Notes under the pieces: model-generated
The model's input: only the letters and a program-made list of their open reading frames with translations
Database searches by the model: none
Told to the model about the DNA's origin: nothing
Made by a program: the position numbers and the translations under genes
Part shown: piece after piece, positions 12,216 through 51,244 of the stretch
Position numbering within the stretch: the first letter of the stretch is position 1
How the letters are laid out: the number at the start of each line of letters is the position of its first letter
NCBI GenBank assembly: GCA_020284085.1
Contig: JACEVL010000082.1
Span: forward strand, 385,001-449,000
Length of the DNA: 64,000 nt
Origin: Aporrectodea caliginosa
Taxonomy: Eukaryota > Annelida > Clitellata > Crassiclitellata > Lumbricidae
Direction: 5' to 3'

Positions 12216-12598
12216 GGGGCCGTCCATAAAGTACGTCACGCTCCAGGGGAGGGGGTTTAAGAAAGTGTGACAGTTTGTGACAGGGGGATCAGGGGGTCAG
12301 GCCATGTGTGACGTCACACATTTATTTTTAAAATTTTATTTATAATTTATTTTTTATTTTTTAGCAGAATTTCATAGCTTTAAAAATAATTTTCAAAAAA
12401 TGTTCAGAAACATTTTAATTAGTTTTATGTCAAAATAGCATGAAATGCATATCTCCTGAATGTGTTTTTCACGATTCCTCTCGCTAGGAGCGCTAGTAAT
12501 AATGCTGTTGCGAAGCCTTGTTTATGTATTATTGATAGGGGGCCGTCACCATGTATAGCGTGTCATCATATAGCGTGACGTACTTTATGGACGGCCCC
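12216..12598. mobile_element. Palindromic MITE with GGGGCCGTCC ends, 3-bp TSD TAG
   Basis: Perfect 27-bp inverted termini beginning GGGGCCGTCCATAAAGTACG are flanked by TAG on each side (12213-12215, 12599-12601). The interior matches 47352-47802 in opposite orientation, e.g. CTCTCGCTAGGAGCGCTAGT. A partial extra copy of the left junction (ATTGATAGGGGGCCGTC) sits inside at about 12530-12547. A 3-bp target duplication suggests a PIF/Harbinger-like mover, unproven. Confidence 0.85.
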
Positions 12599-13129
12599 TA
12601 GGTGTAACCGTAAAAATAATCTACAGTCGTTGAAATTCATTTTCCGTTTTGTACAGATTCACTGCACTTCTTACAAATTTATGCGATTAAAATTTTACAG
12701 AGATGTAGACTTCCTGATTTACTTACTTACTTAGGAGATGCAAGTTGCTGCGTCTGGACACCTTCATAATTCTCGGAGGTACAAATCCAAGAGCTTGTGT
12801 TGTATAAAACCAGTTAGAGTTACAAAGAAATCATAATGTTTGCTAATTCTGTACAGTTTCTGTACAATTCTGTACAATATCTGTACAGTTTAACGTGCAT
12901 GCTGTTTGTAAAGCTGTTTATCTAGTCCCCTACGATGTTTGATAAGACGTCAGCGGACCGATGTTGTCATGATATAAGTAAGTAAGTAATTATTTAACTG
13001 ATGATTAAAAAACAGTTACATCATTTAAGAACTATAGGAAGATATTTATATCTGTCTAATCAGATGGCCTATCGGAAAAAGCCAAAATATTTTCTTGCTA
13101 GGCTCCGTTCGGAAATTTGAGGTCGACGA

Positions 13130-13570
13130 ATGACATGACCTAAATACACGGAGCAGCGCGGCGTGTCCTGGGCTGTGCCTTAATCCCAGATCATGAATAA
13201 TTAATTAGCGCATCTGCGCTTTGGCCCACGTGCTTGTAATTATTATTAATTTATTTCCGGCGTTCGGAAACGTTCGGCAATCTTCGGCTCCTTACCTCGA
13301 TGAGCCGAAGTCGTCGCCATTTTGTTTTGTATCAAAATGTCGATAATGCTATGAAAGACAAAGGCCGTCGATTGTCGACTCGTTCGCTCGCCGATTTACG
13401 AAATCGGATCGAATCGATCATCGGGACGCATCGATCTTTCCTCGGACTAAACGCACTTTTGTCCTTTCGCCGAAAATGCTGACACGATAAGCCGATGAAT
13501 ACCGGACTGATCCGTGACACCGACCCCCCTCTGTACGCTGAAGGCCTTGTAGTACGGTAGCTTTTGTATT
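13130..13570 (+). promoter_or_regulatory. CpG-rich stretch, possible CBP promoter or 5' UTR exon
   Basis: CpG-dense DNA among AT-rich surroundings, 1.9-2.3 kb before the CBP start codon, containing CGTCGCCATTTTG (the GCCATTTT core matches a YY1-type site seen at many housekeeping promoters). Unmasked reading frames here are short. Position and composition fit a promoter or first non-coding exon, but no transcript evidence is available. Confidence 0.35.
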
Positions 13571-15456
13571 AATGTGCCGAGAATTTAGGGCCAGGGGCGC
13601 CTCTGCTTTCGTGCTTTGCTGAAACGACTGATGCGCGTGTGGATGGAAAGATGGACGATTGAACTGATGGATAAGATGGATGATCGCTGGACTGATGACT
13701 GGATATGATCGCAGGTCCTCCTGTGGATGGATACGTAGGTGGCTGTACGTTGCCGGGTGCGTTGTCGTACGAAACCTATTGTAGTTGCAACGATTTCAAA
13801 GCTGCTTTTGCATTATTCAGCTGGGCGTTTAAAACGGATTCTGTGCTGATCGGCCGTGATATTTGGCGTGCATTAGGTAACGAGATGCGGCTGTTGGAAG
13901 CAGTGTATGGATTTTGGCCATGATGTAGGTCACGGAATGCACTCCCGTCATGAGATTGCTATATGATAACGGACACAAGTTCTGAAAGTTGAGAACTGGT
14001 GGGAGATTGTTACGGAGATCGGACTAACAAATTTTAATGGTTTTTGATCCGACGCACCAGGGCATTTTGCCGAGTTCAATGCGTTTGAAAGATTGTTAAA
14101 GGTGGCGTACAAATATCCAGATATATTACTTGAAGTTTACATAGGTGTCATTACTTCATTGTCTTCGTTCCCAAAGTGCAGGGCTTTGTGATGTTCAATT
14201 AGCAAATGAATGATCCCCATTCTAAGGCAAATGGAGCTGATGTTACAGTAAATGAATGTTGTTTTGAAATTGTACGACCCTTCCAGTGGAACACTCTTGT
14301 TTGTTTTGGGTTACCTCATGTAATGCACTGTCTGACTTTGGGACTTTAGAGATAAAATGATGAATGCTTCCAGTGAAGGAATCTGCATCATCTTAAAATC
14401 ATTGCCTGACTGCCCATATATTTATTTGTTTATTTATTGATTTTTTTAATTACATACCTGGAAGAATTCAAATCACAGCTCCAGACCTAACTGTTTGAAG
14501 TATCGTGACTGTCACTGACTTTTTAATCATGTACAGCAACCTTTTCTTCGGCCTATACTGAGCTACAGCAAATGAAAATTGCATTTTGTTATTATTATTA
14601 TTTTGTTATTATTATTATTATTATTTTATTATTCCATGCCAAGTCAGCAAGTCTAAATTTGAGACATGGATATTTCATCAAATGAACTTTAAATCAAAAT
14701 TAAGTTATAATTTTCTGTGTTTGCACTGTAAAATCTGAGAAGTGCGATAGGGTTTAAATTTCGTAGAAGTACCTCATGAGTTGTCTGCTATGATTAGCTT
14801 TCTTGTTACCGCCATCATGATTACGTTGAAGTTTTATTCCTTGTTGCCTGTGTTGGCATTTTAATATTGTGGCACTTTAGATTAGTAGTTGTTAGACTTT
14901 CATTCAGGGCTCCCTCAACAGATATTCTCGGATAGAGAGAGTGCTCTTAGCCAAATGCAGGTGAAAAGAAAGATAAGGGTTTTTGAGAGTGCTGATGTAA
15001 GGTGCATTTCTGCACTATGTAGGTGATAGATTAGATTAGATTAAATCTGGTCTAATGGAAGGCAGCCCAGATTGCCTACCTACTTGACAGAAATTAAGGT
15101 GCATTGTGATAGGAGTGCAAAGTGAAACGTTATAGTTTACAGTGTCCTCATCTTGTATTCGTAGCGTCGAGCCCTGCACGGGAATTGGCAGCTAGCTTCA
15201 GCTGGTTAAGTGTCACTTTGATCTATTTGCCTTCTGATAACCCAGTGCTTTTGAGCGATTCGCAAAAGACGCTACATGATTATTCCCGTATGTATGTTTG
15301 TGCATGCATGCAGGCACCTTTGTCCTAACCTTGTACCGCCGGTATTGTTATAGATTTCTGATATAATTCGTGCATTAGTTTCGAAGAGCGATTGTAATCG
15401 TCGATTGTCGTTCTTGTTGTTTCGGCACTACACAGAGAGACACTCGTGGAACTGCG

Positions 15457-15483
15457 ATGCTGGTACGGAGGCTGACCGTGTGA
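15457..15483 (+). promoter_or_regulatory. Possible 8-codon uORF ending one base before the CBP start
   Basis: ATG at 15457 is followed by seven sense codons and TGA at 15481-15483; the CBP ATG begins at 15485 (TGACATG). Only relevant if the mRNA leader includes 15457. Confidence 0.4.
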
Positions 15484-15484
15484 C

Positions 15485-41297
<25,813 letters not shown>

Positions 41298-43000
41298 ACG
41301 AGACAATGCTTAGTCCTTCGTCTACAACGTACGATCGAATATCAACAGAGTAATAAAATGAGCCGACGTCAGTTACGTCCCGGATGACTGACTCGGCGGT
41401 GCCAACGCCACCACGACGGCGGCGAAGCGCGTCGGTCGCGCTCCCCGACAAAACAGACGGTTGATCGACGAACCGCTCGACTCGGTCTCGTGTAATCCGT
41501 GATCTCTGCCAACCGGCGCGTTCGATAGCGTCATAGGAGACTGTCGGTGAGGAAACTGTGACGTTCTTTCATCCTCGTATCAGTCCAGAGATGTAACCGT
41601 GCTTCATGCGACTATGACGACCGGCGTCGGCCGAGTCCCGTCGACGAACGATCTGCGGTTGGACCGGGTCGGCGCTCGTTCCCCGGGCGAAGCACCCAAG
41701 AACTGGAGCGAGGAGATCGTTCTTTGCGTATCATTGAACTGTTCACGTTGCTGTACAACACTGTGCATAATTTATAAAGACGTAACTCTGTTTATTTTGC
41801 CTCGACGCGAGCGCTCGTCCGAGAAATCGGTTATCTGGCGATTTGGTTTCGACCGCGTTAGGGTCGCGGTCGAACGAACTGTGACGGGTTGTGCTGGTGT
41901 TTTCTTGTTTCCAGTGTAGTTTCATCGAGCCTCGTAGGTTCTTTGTGTTTTGTTTTGAATCTGAATCCAAAGGGGGAGCAATCGGGTTGGTGACCACTGC
42001 GATAGGAGTTTTGGCTGAAACCACAATTTCTGTGTATTGAGAAGTATTTATCCCTAGTGCTTCATACCCTTGGCTGCCTCTGAGGGGTAGCATAGGCAAC
42101 TGTTCGCCTTTGATTTAACTGACTCAGTGATTGTCATCGGATTGATTGGTGGGAGTTTATGATTTTTTGTGCTCATTTTGCTGTCCAGATTTCCCGTTAA
42201 AGTAAAGATTTCATAACATGGCGGGAAAGCGTTGCACCCCATTCTGTTTTAACTGTTGCTGTTTGGTTTGAAAAGTAGCTGTAGCAGCTACACGAGACCT
42301 GCTTTCAACCACTACTCATGGGAGCTCAATCAAGCAGTCAAATGATGTTGCTTCTTTAAGGTGACTTTTATGGGGATCAATGTTTACGGCCAGGTTGTAG
42401 CAAAGTTTGTGCTTGACGGAGCATGTTTCGATAATTTGAAGCACCACTTCAAGTTAAGGTGGACGGTGCATAAACTGGGAACTTGTAAACGGGTCCACAC
42501 TGTATTTGGTTAAATGTTGAAAGTAATTGGAGTCGTTTCATTTTGGGGTTAATGTCGGCCGATGTTTGCAAAACGCTTGCAGTGGCTTTTATGTTGACCA
42601 CGGTTGGATTCTTTAATGGATTCTTGCTCTGTATCTCACCAATATGCTCCTGATTCATGCAATTGGCCAATAGCACGCTCATGTGTTTGAAAGACTTTCT
42701 CTAGATTTTTTATTAATTTTACATCGCCGAGACCGAAGATTTCTTACGTCGTATCCAATCCTTTGACCAAAATTATTGGCCAGCATAGTTCTGTAATGTA
42801 GTGTATTGTAATATATTTCCATAATGAGCTGATTGCTTTGTGTTCAGATATTAGGGCAAAGTGCTAAAACGGTCGGTTGATGAATTCGTTCAGTTTTTAA
42901 TTGTTTTGTTTAAAAAATCCTTGTCTGATTGTACACAATTGTAAGGAGATATTTAGAAACAGGTCGTTTGAGAAACGCATGTAATGAATATTAAAATTTT
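41298..43000 (+). other. Probable CBP 3' UTR
   Basis: No gene is seen. CpG-rich exon-like composition continues to about 41900, then falls. AATAAA occurs at 41352, only 55 bases after the stop, and ATTAAA near 42991; which is used cannot be told. Confidence 0.5.
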
Positions 43001-43533
43001 ATGCGTTGAAGAGTGAGTGGTTAAGGGTGAGATTTGCCATTTGCGGGAACAACCGTTTTTCCAGAGGTTTGTCGCTTGTGGAATTCTTGTCTTACGAGGC
43101 TGTTTTTTTAAAAGATACATCTATGCAGACTTCATACTCCGATGTGGTACTGTTGAGGGGTGGTTTTGTTGTTTCTCGTAGTGCATGAGCCTTGGGAAAT
43201 GAATGGCCATTTCCTGTTTTTGTGAAGTGAGCTATCCAGTGGTTGGGCTGTGAGTGTATTCTGTACAGAAAGTTCTTCCACTTGGAATGGCGCTCTTCCG
43301 AGAGGCTGTGTTCAGTGCACTATACAGTTTTGTCATGCGTTCTATGTATTAACTGGGTCAGGTTATTAGGTCACTGGGTCTTGTCAGGTCAACTGGGTTA
43401 GATCGTGTCAACTAGGTCAGGTTATGTTGGCAAATGAGGCTGCAAGAAAGTTTCAAGGTTATTGATTGAGTGCTTAGAAATAATTATGGCTCTTCCGGTT
43501 GTACGTATCTCCTCATAATACATTACTCAATTG

Positions 43534-43725
43534 TGGGACACCGTAGCGGGTTTGACCGTTTGATGTTAGTGTGGATAGAGTGTTTGGCTTGAAACGTGGT
43601 CTGTATAAGTTCAAGCCTCCACTAAAGCAGTTACTAGGTAGGGACCCTTCTTAGCAAGACCTTCATGCACAATTGCTCAGCGCCATCAATGCTCCATGGT
43701 CTTTTGTGCACTTCTGAGCTTTGCA
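43534..43725 (+). mobile_element. tRNA-derived SINE downstream of CBP, diverged
   Basis: GTGGGACACCGTAGC start, GTTCAAGCCTCC box B, GTTACTAGGTAGGGACCC and ATTGCTCAGCGCCATC body: same family with a decayed box A. Confidence 0.7.
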
Positions 43726-45514
43726 AGGAGGGCAATATCAAATGCAGTCGTATAGTATTGTATCGTCTCATTCCTGTTCAAATGCCATAAAAATTTCAGG
43801 CTGGCCGTGGTAAAATTGGACACCAGTTTTCTACGATGCTGTTAATATTGTAAGTTATTTAGTAAATGACGCTTAGGTACATACGAATAATTATAAAACT
43901 ATAGATTAATATGCAACCACCCTACGGATATGTACATATAAATATGCATGCTTGCATGCATATACGTAATGTGTGTATGCATGTATACGGTATGTATGTA
44001 TACGTACTTTTATGTGTACGTATCTGTGTATGTGGTTATGCATTTGTATGTATATGTATGCATACTGCAAATGCTCTGGATAAGTTATCTAATAGCACAC
44101 ATACATAGAGAGCTGAATGCAGATATTTACATATAAATATGTATTTATCTATGCGCATATGTATGAATGTATCTACATATGTATATGGATATGTTGTATG
44201 TATAGATGGATGGATACAAGTGCTGTTAGTGTGTTATTTAATGAATGGTACTTTGTTTCCAAGTGGATGTTGGGTTAGGCTTGCATTTCAGCTGACGTTT
44301 CCTTTGAACTGGGGATGATATCTGTGGACTTTTGTTGTGGATAAGCTACCCTACGCTGCCCTTACGTTACTACCCTCAGCAATTTCTTGTCCATATGTTG
44401 TCGCAGATAATCTTAACAGTTGGTTTTCGAATCGAATGTTAGTGAGATGAGTTGTTCATGGTTGTGGTAGATTTTCAGGTTAGGAAATTTGCGGCCATTC
44501 TGAATCAAGTCTTTGGAATGATTGTTAGAGTAAGAGTTAACGGTCCACTGAATGTTCTGATGAATATTCTAATGAGGGTCTGTTGAATGTTATGATGAGA
44601 GGCATGAATATTCATGAGGGTCTGCTGTATATTGTAATGAGTTGCATGTATATTGTAATGAGTAGCATGTATATTCTAACGAGGTCCGCTGAATATTCTG
44701 ATGAGTGGCATGAATATTCTAGTAGGGTCTGCTAAAAATTCCCACAAGAAGCATGAATATTCTGAGGATCTGCTGAAAATTCCGACTAGTGGCATGTACA
44801 TTCTAACGACGGTCTGCTGCATATTGTAATGAGTTCACATGAATATTTTAATTAGGGGCTGTTGAATATTCGAGTGAGTTTAATATATTACAATTTTCAT
44901 AAAATTAAAAACCAGTTACTGTTCCGTTTTTACAATCATGTGATTGAATGCCAACGTATTATAAAAAAGGTGTATGTACGTGTTTGTTTATATAGCGCCA
45001 TTTTTATTACGGCCCTCTCGAAGAGGTCGAGAGGTCATCGATTGTCTGTTGTTTTTCTGTCAACGTGGATTCAGTTTGAACTCACCGTATTTTTTAAATT
45101 AGTTTTTTCGGAGGTTTATTCTAATTTTAAAAATTCTGTTTTATTGGGATTTCTGTGCTTATTTGTTTGAATTCTGGTTTTCTTCCGAATGGGATCCGCG
45201 CGTTTTGTTTCAAATTCTCAAGAACTGTTTGCTGATTTTTGTTGGGCGCGTTTTAGCTTATGCCGCGGAAAGCGAAGACTGTTCTTTAGATTTTCAGCGG
45301 AGGACCGCCGCGATTGGTCTGTGCGGAGGAGAAGAAAGGACTCTGTATGATCTGAATAGTTATTATGAATAGGCGTCGTCCGATTCGTCGTCTAAACAAT
45401 CATCTGATGTGTTTCTGTGACTTCTGCTATAAGATTAATATATTTATAATCTGTCGACTTAACGTTCGAAGGTTTCTGTTTTCTGCGTTGTTTTATGATG
45501 ATGATGACGATGTA
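43726..45514. other. Gene-free stretch downstream of CBP
   Basis: TATG-rich simple sequence at 43920-44210 and the TGAATATTCT repeat; frames at 44862-45372 show no recognisable domain and no conserved motif. Confidence 0.6.
44550..44880 (+). repeat. Degenerate tandem repeat with TGAATATTCT words
   Basis: Roughly 45-bp units alternating GGTCTGCTGAATATTCT and ATGAGTGGCATGAATATT. Confidence 0.7.
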
Positions 45515-45905
45515 ATGTAATTAGTAATTTATATAGCACCGCTCACAGCCGTGGCCATTCAGTAGCGCTCCCAGTGCGAGAACCCCGAGAGAAGAAATAG
45601 GTTTTAAGGAGAGAGAGAGAGATGAAGGCAATGATCCAGAAAGGAAAGTCTGACGCAGAGTGAAGGGAAGGGCATTCCATAAAGAGGGCCCAGTGATGGC
45701 AAAGGATCGAGTTTCAGCAAGAGTGGTCCTAGCTCGTGGGACAAAGTCCAGAGATCGCAGAGGCCAACGAGAAGATGCAGAAAGAGGAGTAGGCTACAGA
45801 TGAAATCCCTGAAATATTTTGGAGATATGTTTAATTTGAGGACCAAAGCAAGGACTTTAAATTGAATGCGGTCAGAGAGAGGAAGCCAGTGCAATTGGTT
45901 GATAT
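45515..45905 (-). mobile_element. LINE 3' fragment, same family, minus strand, decayed
   Basis: HWLPLSDRIQFKVLALVLKL is followed by frameshifted remains of the LWNAL region and the conserved TTATATAGC 3' end with GATGATGA-type tail DNA. Confidence 0.75.
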
Positions 45906-47351
45906 ATGAGAGTATAAGACGATTTATTTAGCATTGGGGTCACGCCACCATCGACCTCTGCGGACATCCTTTATGTAACGCAATGTACTGATAATGCAAT
46001 GCGGCTGAATTCATGTAGCGCCGTGTCATGAAGGCTCCTGCTGCCACAGTCTGAGTCTAAGAGTTTACGTAGAAAATTTCATCCAATTATTAAAGCATCG
46101 GATTGCAGTCAAATACAAGATCAGACGCTAAGAGTAAATATATTTTAACTTTTTTTTAAACCTGAAGGGCTTTGGTCTTCCTGAAATAGTTATAGGAAGA
46201 CTGCGAGATTATTTAAGAACTAATTTGTCTGCGAATGACGGTTGAACAGCTGGAAATTTATCGCTGTTGTTTGGCTAACGGCGTAGCCTATATGCACATG
46301 TTGAGCCCCGCTTTTATGAAGCAAAGCCTATTATGGCTTTCTCTGAAGCAGGACTTTTCTAGCCCTATGCACAGTGACTCGCTAAGGCTGTTCAAGCACT
46401 GAAGAAGAAGCAACTTAATAACAGACAAGAAAGCACCGAAGATGAAGAGGGAGATGACGAAGAGGAGGAGAGGAGGTCGTTGATATGGTGAACGATGGCG
46501 TTGGTTAAACGTATGTCCATTTCAATCAGCTGGACGCTGTTGGCCGTTACGTTGCCTGCAAGCAGACACAAAAGAAATCCGTTATTTATCTACGTTATAT
46601 ATTTATTGTTTACTTATTCATTTACTTGGGGTGCTCGATAGTGGTTAGTATGTAGTGTGGTGGTTAGCGTGCTGGACTGTCGATCGAGAGGTCGGGGGTT
46701 CAAATTTCTGCCAGGGCAGAAATTTGATTAGAGATTTATGGCCCACCTGCACCCCATAGCCAACTCAGCTATAATGAGTACACTGACCGTACACTGTCGA
46801 TGGGAAGATGAGACGGAGAGGGAAAGGACTGGGTACCCACCTTCATATGCCGAAGCTAAGAAAATGAAGTCGCTAACATATCATACCCATGACTGCTTCA
46901 GGGCAAGCCTAAGGACTGTTCTTTTATTCATTTGTTTGAGTAGGCCTATACAACATAAAACAAAAACAATCTAATCATTTCAGCAATTCGTGTTTCATTT
47001 TAGCAATTTTTTTATTGCTTATTTGTTTCTGCTCACCTTCTGATGTGCGCTTCAGACGGATCGGTTTTCCAGACAAAGGCAGAACGACAAGTTCACTGCT
47101 GAACGAAACGCTGTGGTAAAGTCCAGGTACGACATGAGACAAGACCAGATCTAAAAAATGGCAAATTGCTCCGTACCGTAACTACTCACCCATTCGCTAG
47201 GCGCCGCCAGTGATTGTGCCAAAGCTTATCTGAGTTCACTCGTGCATTCGCTAGATGGCGCCTCTTGTTCGTTTAAAGCAACCTCTGAACTATAATTATA
47301 ATAGCTACTCTATGCCATAAAATTGTGAGCTCGGAAATTGAAAAGCGCTAT
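45906..47351. other. Gene-free stretch with decayed repeats
   Basis: A LINE/SINE tail relic near 46140-46215 and the tRNA-like SINE head at 46655; otherwise nothing recognised. Confidence 0.6.
46655..46740 (+). mobile_element. tRNA-like SINE head of a second type
   Basis: GTGGTGGTTAGCGTGCTGGA (box A) and GGGGGTTCAAATTTC (box B, about 46695-46709) with no following cloverleaf end. Could be a tRNA pseudogene. Confidence 0.6.
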
Positions 47352-47802
47352 GGGGCCGTCCATAAAGTACGTCACGCTATTTTTGACCATTTTACCCCCT
47401 TCCCCCTGTCACAAGCTGTCACAAAACTCGGACCCCCCCTAAAGTACGTCACACTTTCGAACAAAGAAATAATAATACTTCAGAAAGCAAGGTTAATACA
47501 TAAACAAGGCTTCGCAACAGCATTATTACTAGCGCTCCTAGCGAGAGGAATCGTGAAAAACACATTCAGGAGATATGCATTTCATGCTATTTTGACATAA
47601 AACTAATTAAAATGTTTCAGAAAATTTTTGAAAATTGTTTTAAAGCTATGAAATTCTACTAAAAAATAAAAATAAATTATAAATAAAATTTAAAAAAATA
47701 AATGTGTGACGTCACACATGGCCTGACCCCCTCCCCTGTCACAAACTGTCACACTTTCTTAAACCCCTCCCCTGGAGCGTGACGTACTTTATGGACGGCC
47801 CC
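47352..47802. mobile_element. Second copy of the GGGGCCGTCC MITE, 451 bp, TSD TAT
   Basis: Termini GGGGCCGTCCATAAAGTACG and its inverse end at 47802, flanked by TAT at 47349-47351 and 47803-47805. The body is the reverse complement of the copy at 12216, including the self-complementary TGTGTGACGTCACACA. Confidence 0.87.
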
Positions 47803-47984
47803 TATGTTAAAAGCTAAGCACAGGCAATAAGGCATCAGCTTATTCACGAGCGTTTCGTCAAGTCTGGAAATATGGCTATACTCTGAACTGAACTACCTGT
47901 AAAATTTAATAAATGCATGCAGAGAAATATTAAATTATGGTAAACCGTAGTTTAGGTCGCTAAATTATTTTATATCACCAAATT

Positions 47985-48340
47985 AAAATGGAAGCTGGAT
48001 TGATTAAAGAACTTGTTTCCCTAAATGGAAGTGGGATTGATGAAACCATTTACGTGTTTAAATAGAAGTTGGATTGATCGAAATAATTTTTGCCGTAAAT
48101 AGAAGCTGGATTGATGAAACTAAGTTTTTCACGCAATAGAAGCTGGATTGGTGAAAATTATTGTTTCCGTAAGTAGAAGCTGGACCCATAAGAATAGTGC
48201 TTAGCTTAAATAAAAGTTCCATTGATGAAAAATATTTTTTGGGTTAAATAAAAGTTGGGTCATTTTTTACATGAAATGGAAGCTGGATTGATTAAAAATA
48301 TTTTTCGATTAAATGGAAGCGGGATTGATGATAGTCATCA
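47985..48340 (+). repeat. Degenerate tandem repeat with GAAGCTGGATTGAT words
   Basis: About eight units of about 45 bp, each with AATAGAAGCTGGATTGATGA-like core. Confidence 0.75.
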
Positions 48341-48780
48341 TGGACATTGGTAGACTGCTTACTTACCAACGTCAAGTACGGCATTGAAGACATTCAAATA
48401 ATTTAGCAACCTAAACTACGGGATAACCTAAATTATTTAATTTTTTTATACAGTAGGCCTAAAGTTCTAAATGCGTTTGTAACAAGCACGTCCATTTGAA
48501 ACAATTTTAAAGCGCTTACTTGAAAAGCGCGTCTTGTTTCGTATAAGTTGGTCGTAGTCGCCATCCAGCAGCTTACCGAAAGCGACGGAAGTTGGAGCAA
48601 AAACAGTGACGACATCTACATAGAGGATATACAATACAATACAATACAATACAATACAATACAATACAATACAATAATACAGTTGTATTATATGGTACTG
48701 TATTGCATTATACACAACACAATACACAGAAGAAATATAATAGCCTACTTACTTACCTACTTACTACAATACAATGCATG

Positions 48781-48885
48781 AGCTACGAAGTGGCTGGAGG
48801 TAGATTCGAACCTGCGACCCTCCGGTTACAACGCTGTACAACCGCTATACACCACAACGTCCCACTTTACAGTACGGTGCACAAC
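48781..48885 (-). mobile_element. tRNA-like SINE head, minus strand
   Basis: Inverse reads GTGGTGTATAGCGGTTGTAC and GCAGGTTCGAATCTACC; the downstream side on the minus strand carries an ACAAT-repeat region typical of LINE-mobilised SINEs here. Confidence 0.6.
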
Positions 48886-48889
48886 CGTA

Positions 48890-49140
48890 GCTGACACTTA
48901 AATATAAGCCAACATTGACGAATGTTGGCGATAAAAATTACTCGTTAGTGGGGGAGAATGTAACGAATAAATTTGGTGGTTTGAAATGTCAAGATATACG
49001 TCTAGAATATCGTTTTTAGAGGTGTGTAAATCGTTTTCCTAACAACGCATCCAAAACGTAGGACCTAAAATTAAATATCAAACGTGGTTTTGAAAGCTGG
49101 TAAATTCAAACAAATATTTTCATCGGATCATACTATTTTG
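48890..49140. repeat. Diverged relative of the duplicated segment
   Basis: AAGCCAACATTGACGAATGT at 48906, TACGTCTAGAATATCGTTTT and CCTAACAACGCATCC resemble both the 49290 copy and 55540-55800. Confidence 0.65.
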
Positions 49141-51040
49141 GAATTTATTCATTAATTAAGCAAATAAGATATATTGAACCAAAGAAATCTGTGCTGGGGT
49201 TTTACTTTAGCCTAACGTAATTTTTTTGGGGATGAATTCGATGGGCTTAACCCCCAACCTCTGGCAATTAAATTATTGGATACACGCATAAGCCAACATT
49301 GACGAATGTTAGCGCCAAAAATTCTTAAGCCCTTCGCAATACAACGAAGGCCGAACTCACGCTCACAAGTATCACGGGCGCTCATTTGACGCAAGATATG
49401 CGTCTAGAATATCGTTTTCTCCGGTGTGCAAGCCGCCTTTCCTATACAACAGACATAACGCCTTGAAGTTACCTTTCGCCTTCAATATGCAAATTCCACG
49501 TGGTTTAAAAACTAAACAATTTAAAGAAATATTTTCACAGGTTATTAGGCTATCGATTTATCTGGTCACAAACTGAACTGCATGTATAATTCCAGCATAC
49601 ATGCGACATCTGGCGAATACGTCAGTATCTGTTTCACAAATTCTGCACTCTATAATAATATTATTATGACACTTCAGTCTTGCCCTACTTGATATTATGT
49701 ACCTTTAACAATTATTACAGTCCTATGGAAATATTAGGATGAGAAGGATTAGTTTAGGAATACCGAGACCGAGAAACTGACATTGCTATAGCCTATGGGC
49801 TAGCGGTCAGTGGGTGGAAAAGAACAGCTTCCAAGTGTTTATAGAAAGTGCAAGCAGAATCTCCAGCTTCAAAGGGAGTCTATTCCAGTTGGATCCAAAG
49901 GCAGGCCATTCCTGGTGGATCCAAAGGCAGGCCATTCCTGGTGGATCCAAAGGCAGGCCATTCCTGGTGGATCCAAAGGCAGGCCATTCCAGTTGGATCC
50001 AAAGGCAGGCCATTCCAGTTGGATCCAAAGGCAGGCCATTCCAGTTGGATCCAAAGGCAGGTCATTCCAGTTGGATCCAAAGGCAGGCCATTCCAGTTGG
50101 ATCCAAAGGCAGGCCATTCCAGTTGGATCCAAAGGCAGGCCATTCCAGTCGGATGGATCCAAAGGCAGGCCATTCCAGTTGGATTCAAAGGTAGGTCATT
50201 CAAGTTGGATCCAAAGGCCGGTCATTCCATTTGGATCCAAAGGCAGACCATTCCAGTTGGATCCAAAGACAGGTCATTCCAGTTGGATCCAAAGACAGGT
50301 CATTCCAGTTGGATCCAAAGGCAGGTCATTCCAGTTGGATCCAAAGGCAGGCCATTCCAGTTGGATCCAAAGGCAGGCCATTCCAGTTGGATCCAAAGGC
50401 AGGTCATTCCAGTTGGATCCAAAGGCAGGCCATTCCAGTTGGATCCAAAGACAGGTCATTCCAGTTGGATCCAAAGGCAGGTCATTCCAGTTGGATCCAA
50501 AGGCAGGCCATTCCAGTTGGATCCAAAGGCAGGCCATTCCAGTTGGATCCAAAGGCAGGTCATTCCAGTTGGATCCAAAGGCAGGCCATTCCAGTTGGAT
50601 CGAAAGGCAGGCCATTCCAGTTGGATCCAAAGGCAGGCCATTCCAGTCGGATGGATCCAAAGGCAGGCCATTCCAGTTGGATTCAAAGGTAGGTCATTCA
50701 AGTTGGATCCAAAGGCCGGTCATTCCATTTGGATCCAAAGGCAGACCATTCCAGTTGGATCCAAAGACAGGTCATTCCAGTTGGATCCAAAGACAGGTCA
50801 TTCCAGTTGGATCCAAAGGCAGGTCATTCCAGTTGGATCCAAAGGCAGGCCATTCCAGTTGGATCCAAAGGCATACCATTCCAGGTGTATCCAAAAGGAA
50901 GTCATTAGACTCAGAGAGAGAGAGAGACAGAGACTCAGAGAGAGAGAGACAGAGACAGCGAGACAATAGAGGCAGAGGAAGAATTAACCCGTAACTCCCC
51001 CTCTTCAACCTTCTCTTCCTCAGCCTTTTTCGAAAGTGTA
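49140..51040. repeat. Duplicated segment, copy 1 (minisatellite-expanded)
   Basis: Aligns with 52070-52240 joined to 54111-54780 and 55410-55500. Shared words include AAGCCAACATTGACGAATGT (49290), CCTTTCGCCTTCAATATGCA, ATCTGGTCACAAACTGAAC and TCAGTGGGTGGAAAAGAACA. No gene is visible. Confidence 0.85.
49878..50890 (+). repeat. 26-bp minisatellite, about 39 units
   Basis: Unit TTGGATCCAAAGGCAGGCCA plus TTCCAG. The variant CAGTCGGATGGATCC recurs at about 50147 and 50646, with the same following variants, so a block of about 500 bp was duplicated as a whole. Open in all three forward frames because 26 is not a multiple of 3. Confidence 0.93.
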
Positions 51041-51082
51041 GCCTACATGTGTGTACAGGCCTACACTTCCCTTAAGAAGTCC

Positions 51083-51085
<3 letters not shown>

Positions 51086-51135
<50 letters not shown>
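51086..51135 (+). repeat. (TAA)n microsatellite
   Basis: About 16 TAA units beside a minus-strand SINE/LINE tail. Confidence 0.92.
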
Positions 51136-51244
51136 TCTTTTCTTTAATAAGCGCCTGACAAACGCACTGCGCTGTACATTTACATGTTATGCAATTTAAA
51201 TCTTAACTACTAACAGAACAGACAGCCTGCAATACACGGCGCTA

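Noticed and set aside
46655..46740. Functional tRNA gene
   Set aside because: A and B boxes are present but the acceptor stem and anticodon arm do not close; better read as a SINE head.
49878..50890. CRISPR-like array
   Set aside because: Units are directly adjacent with no unique spacers, in eukaryotic DNA.
49810..50994. 394-codon open frame of QLDPKAGHS-type repeats
   Set aside because: It is the 26-bp minisatellite, open in every frame; no start context, domain or splice evidence.
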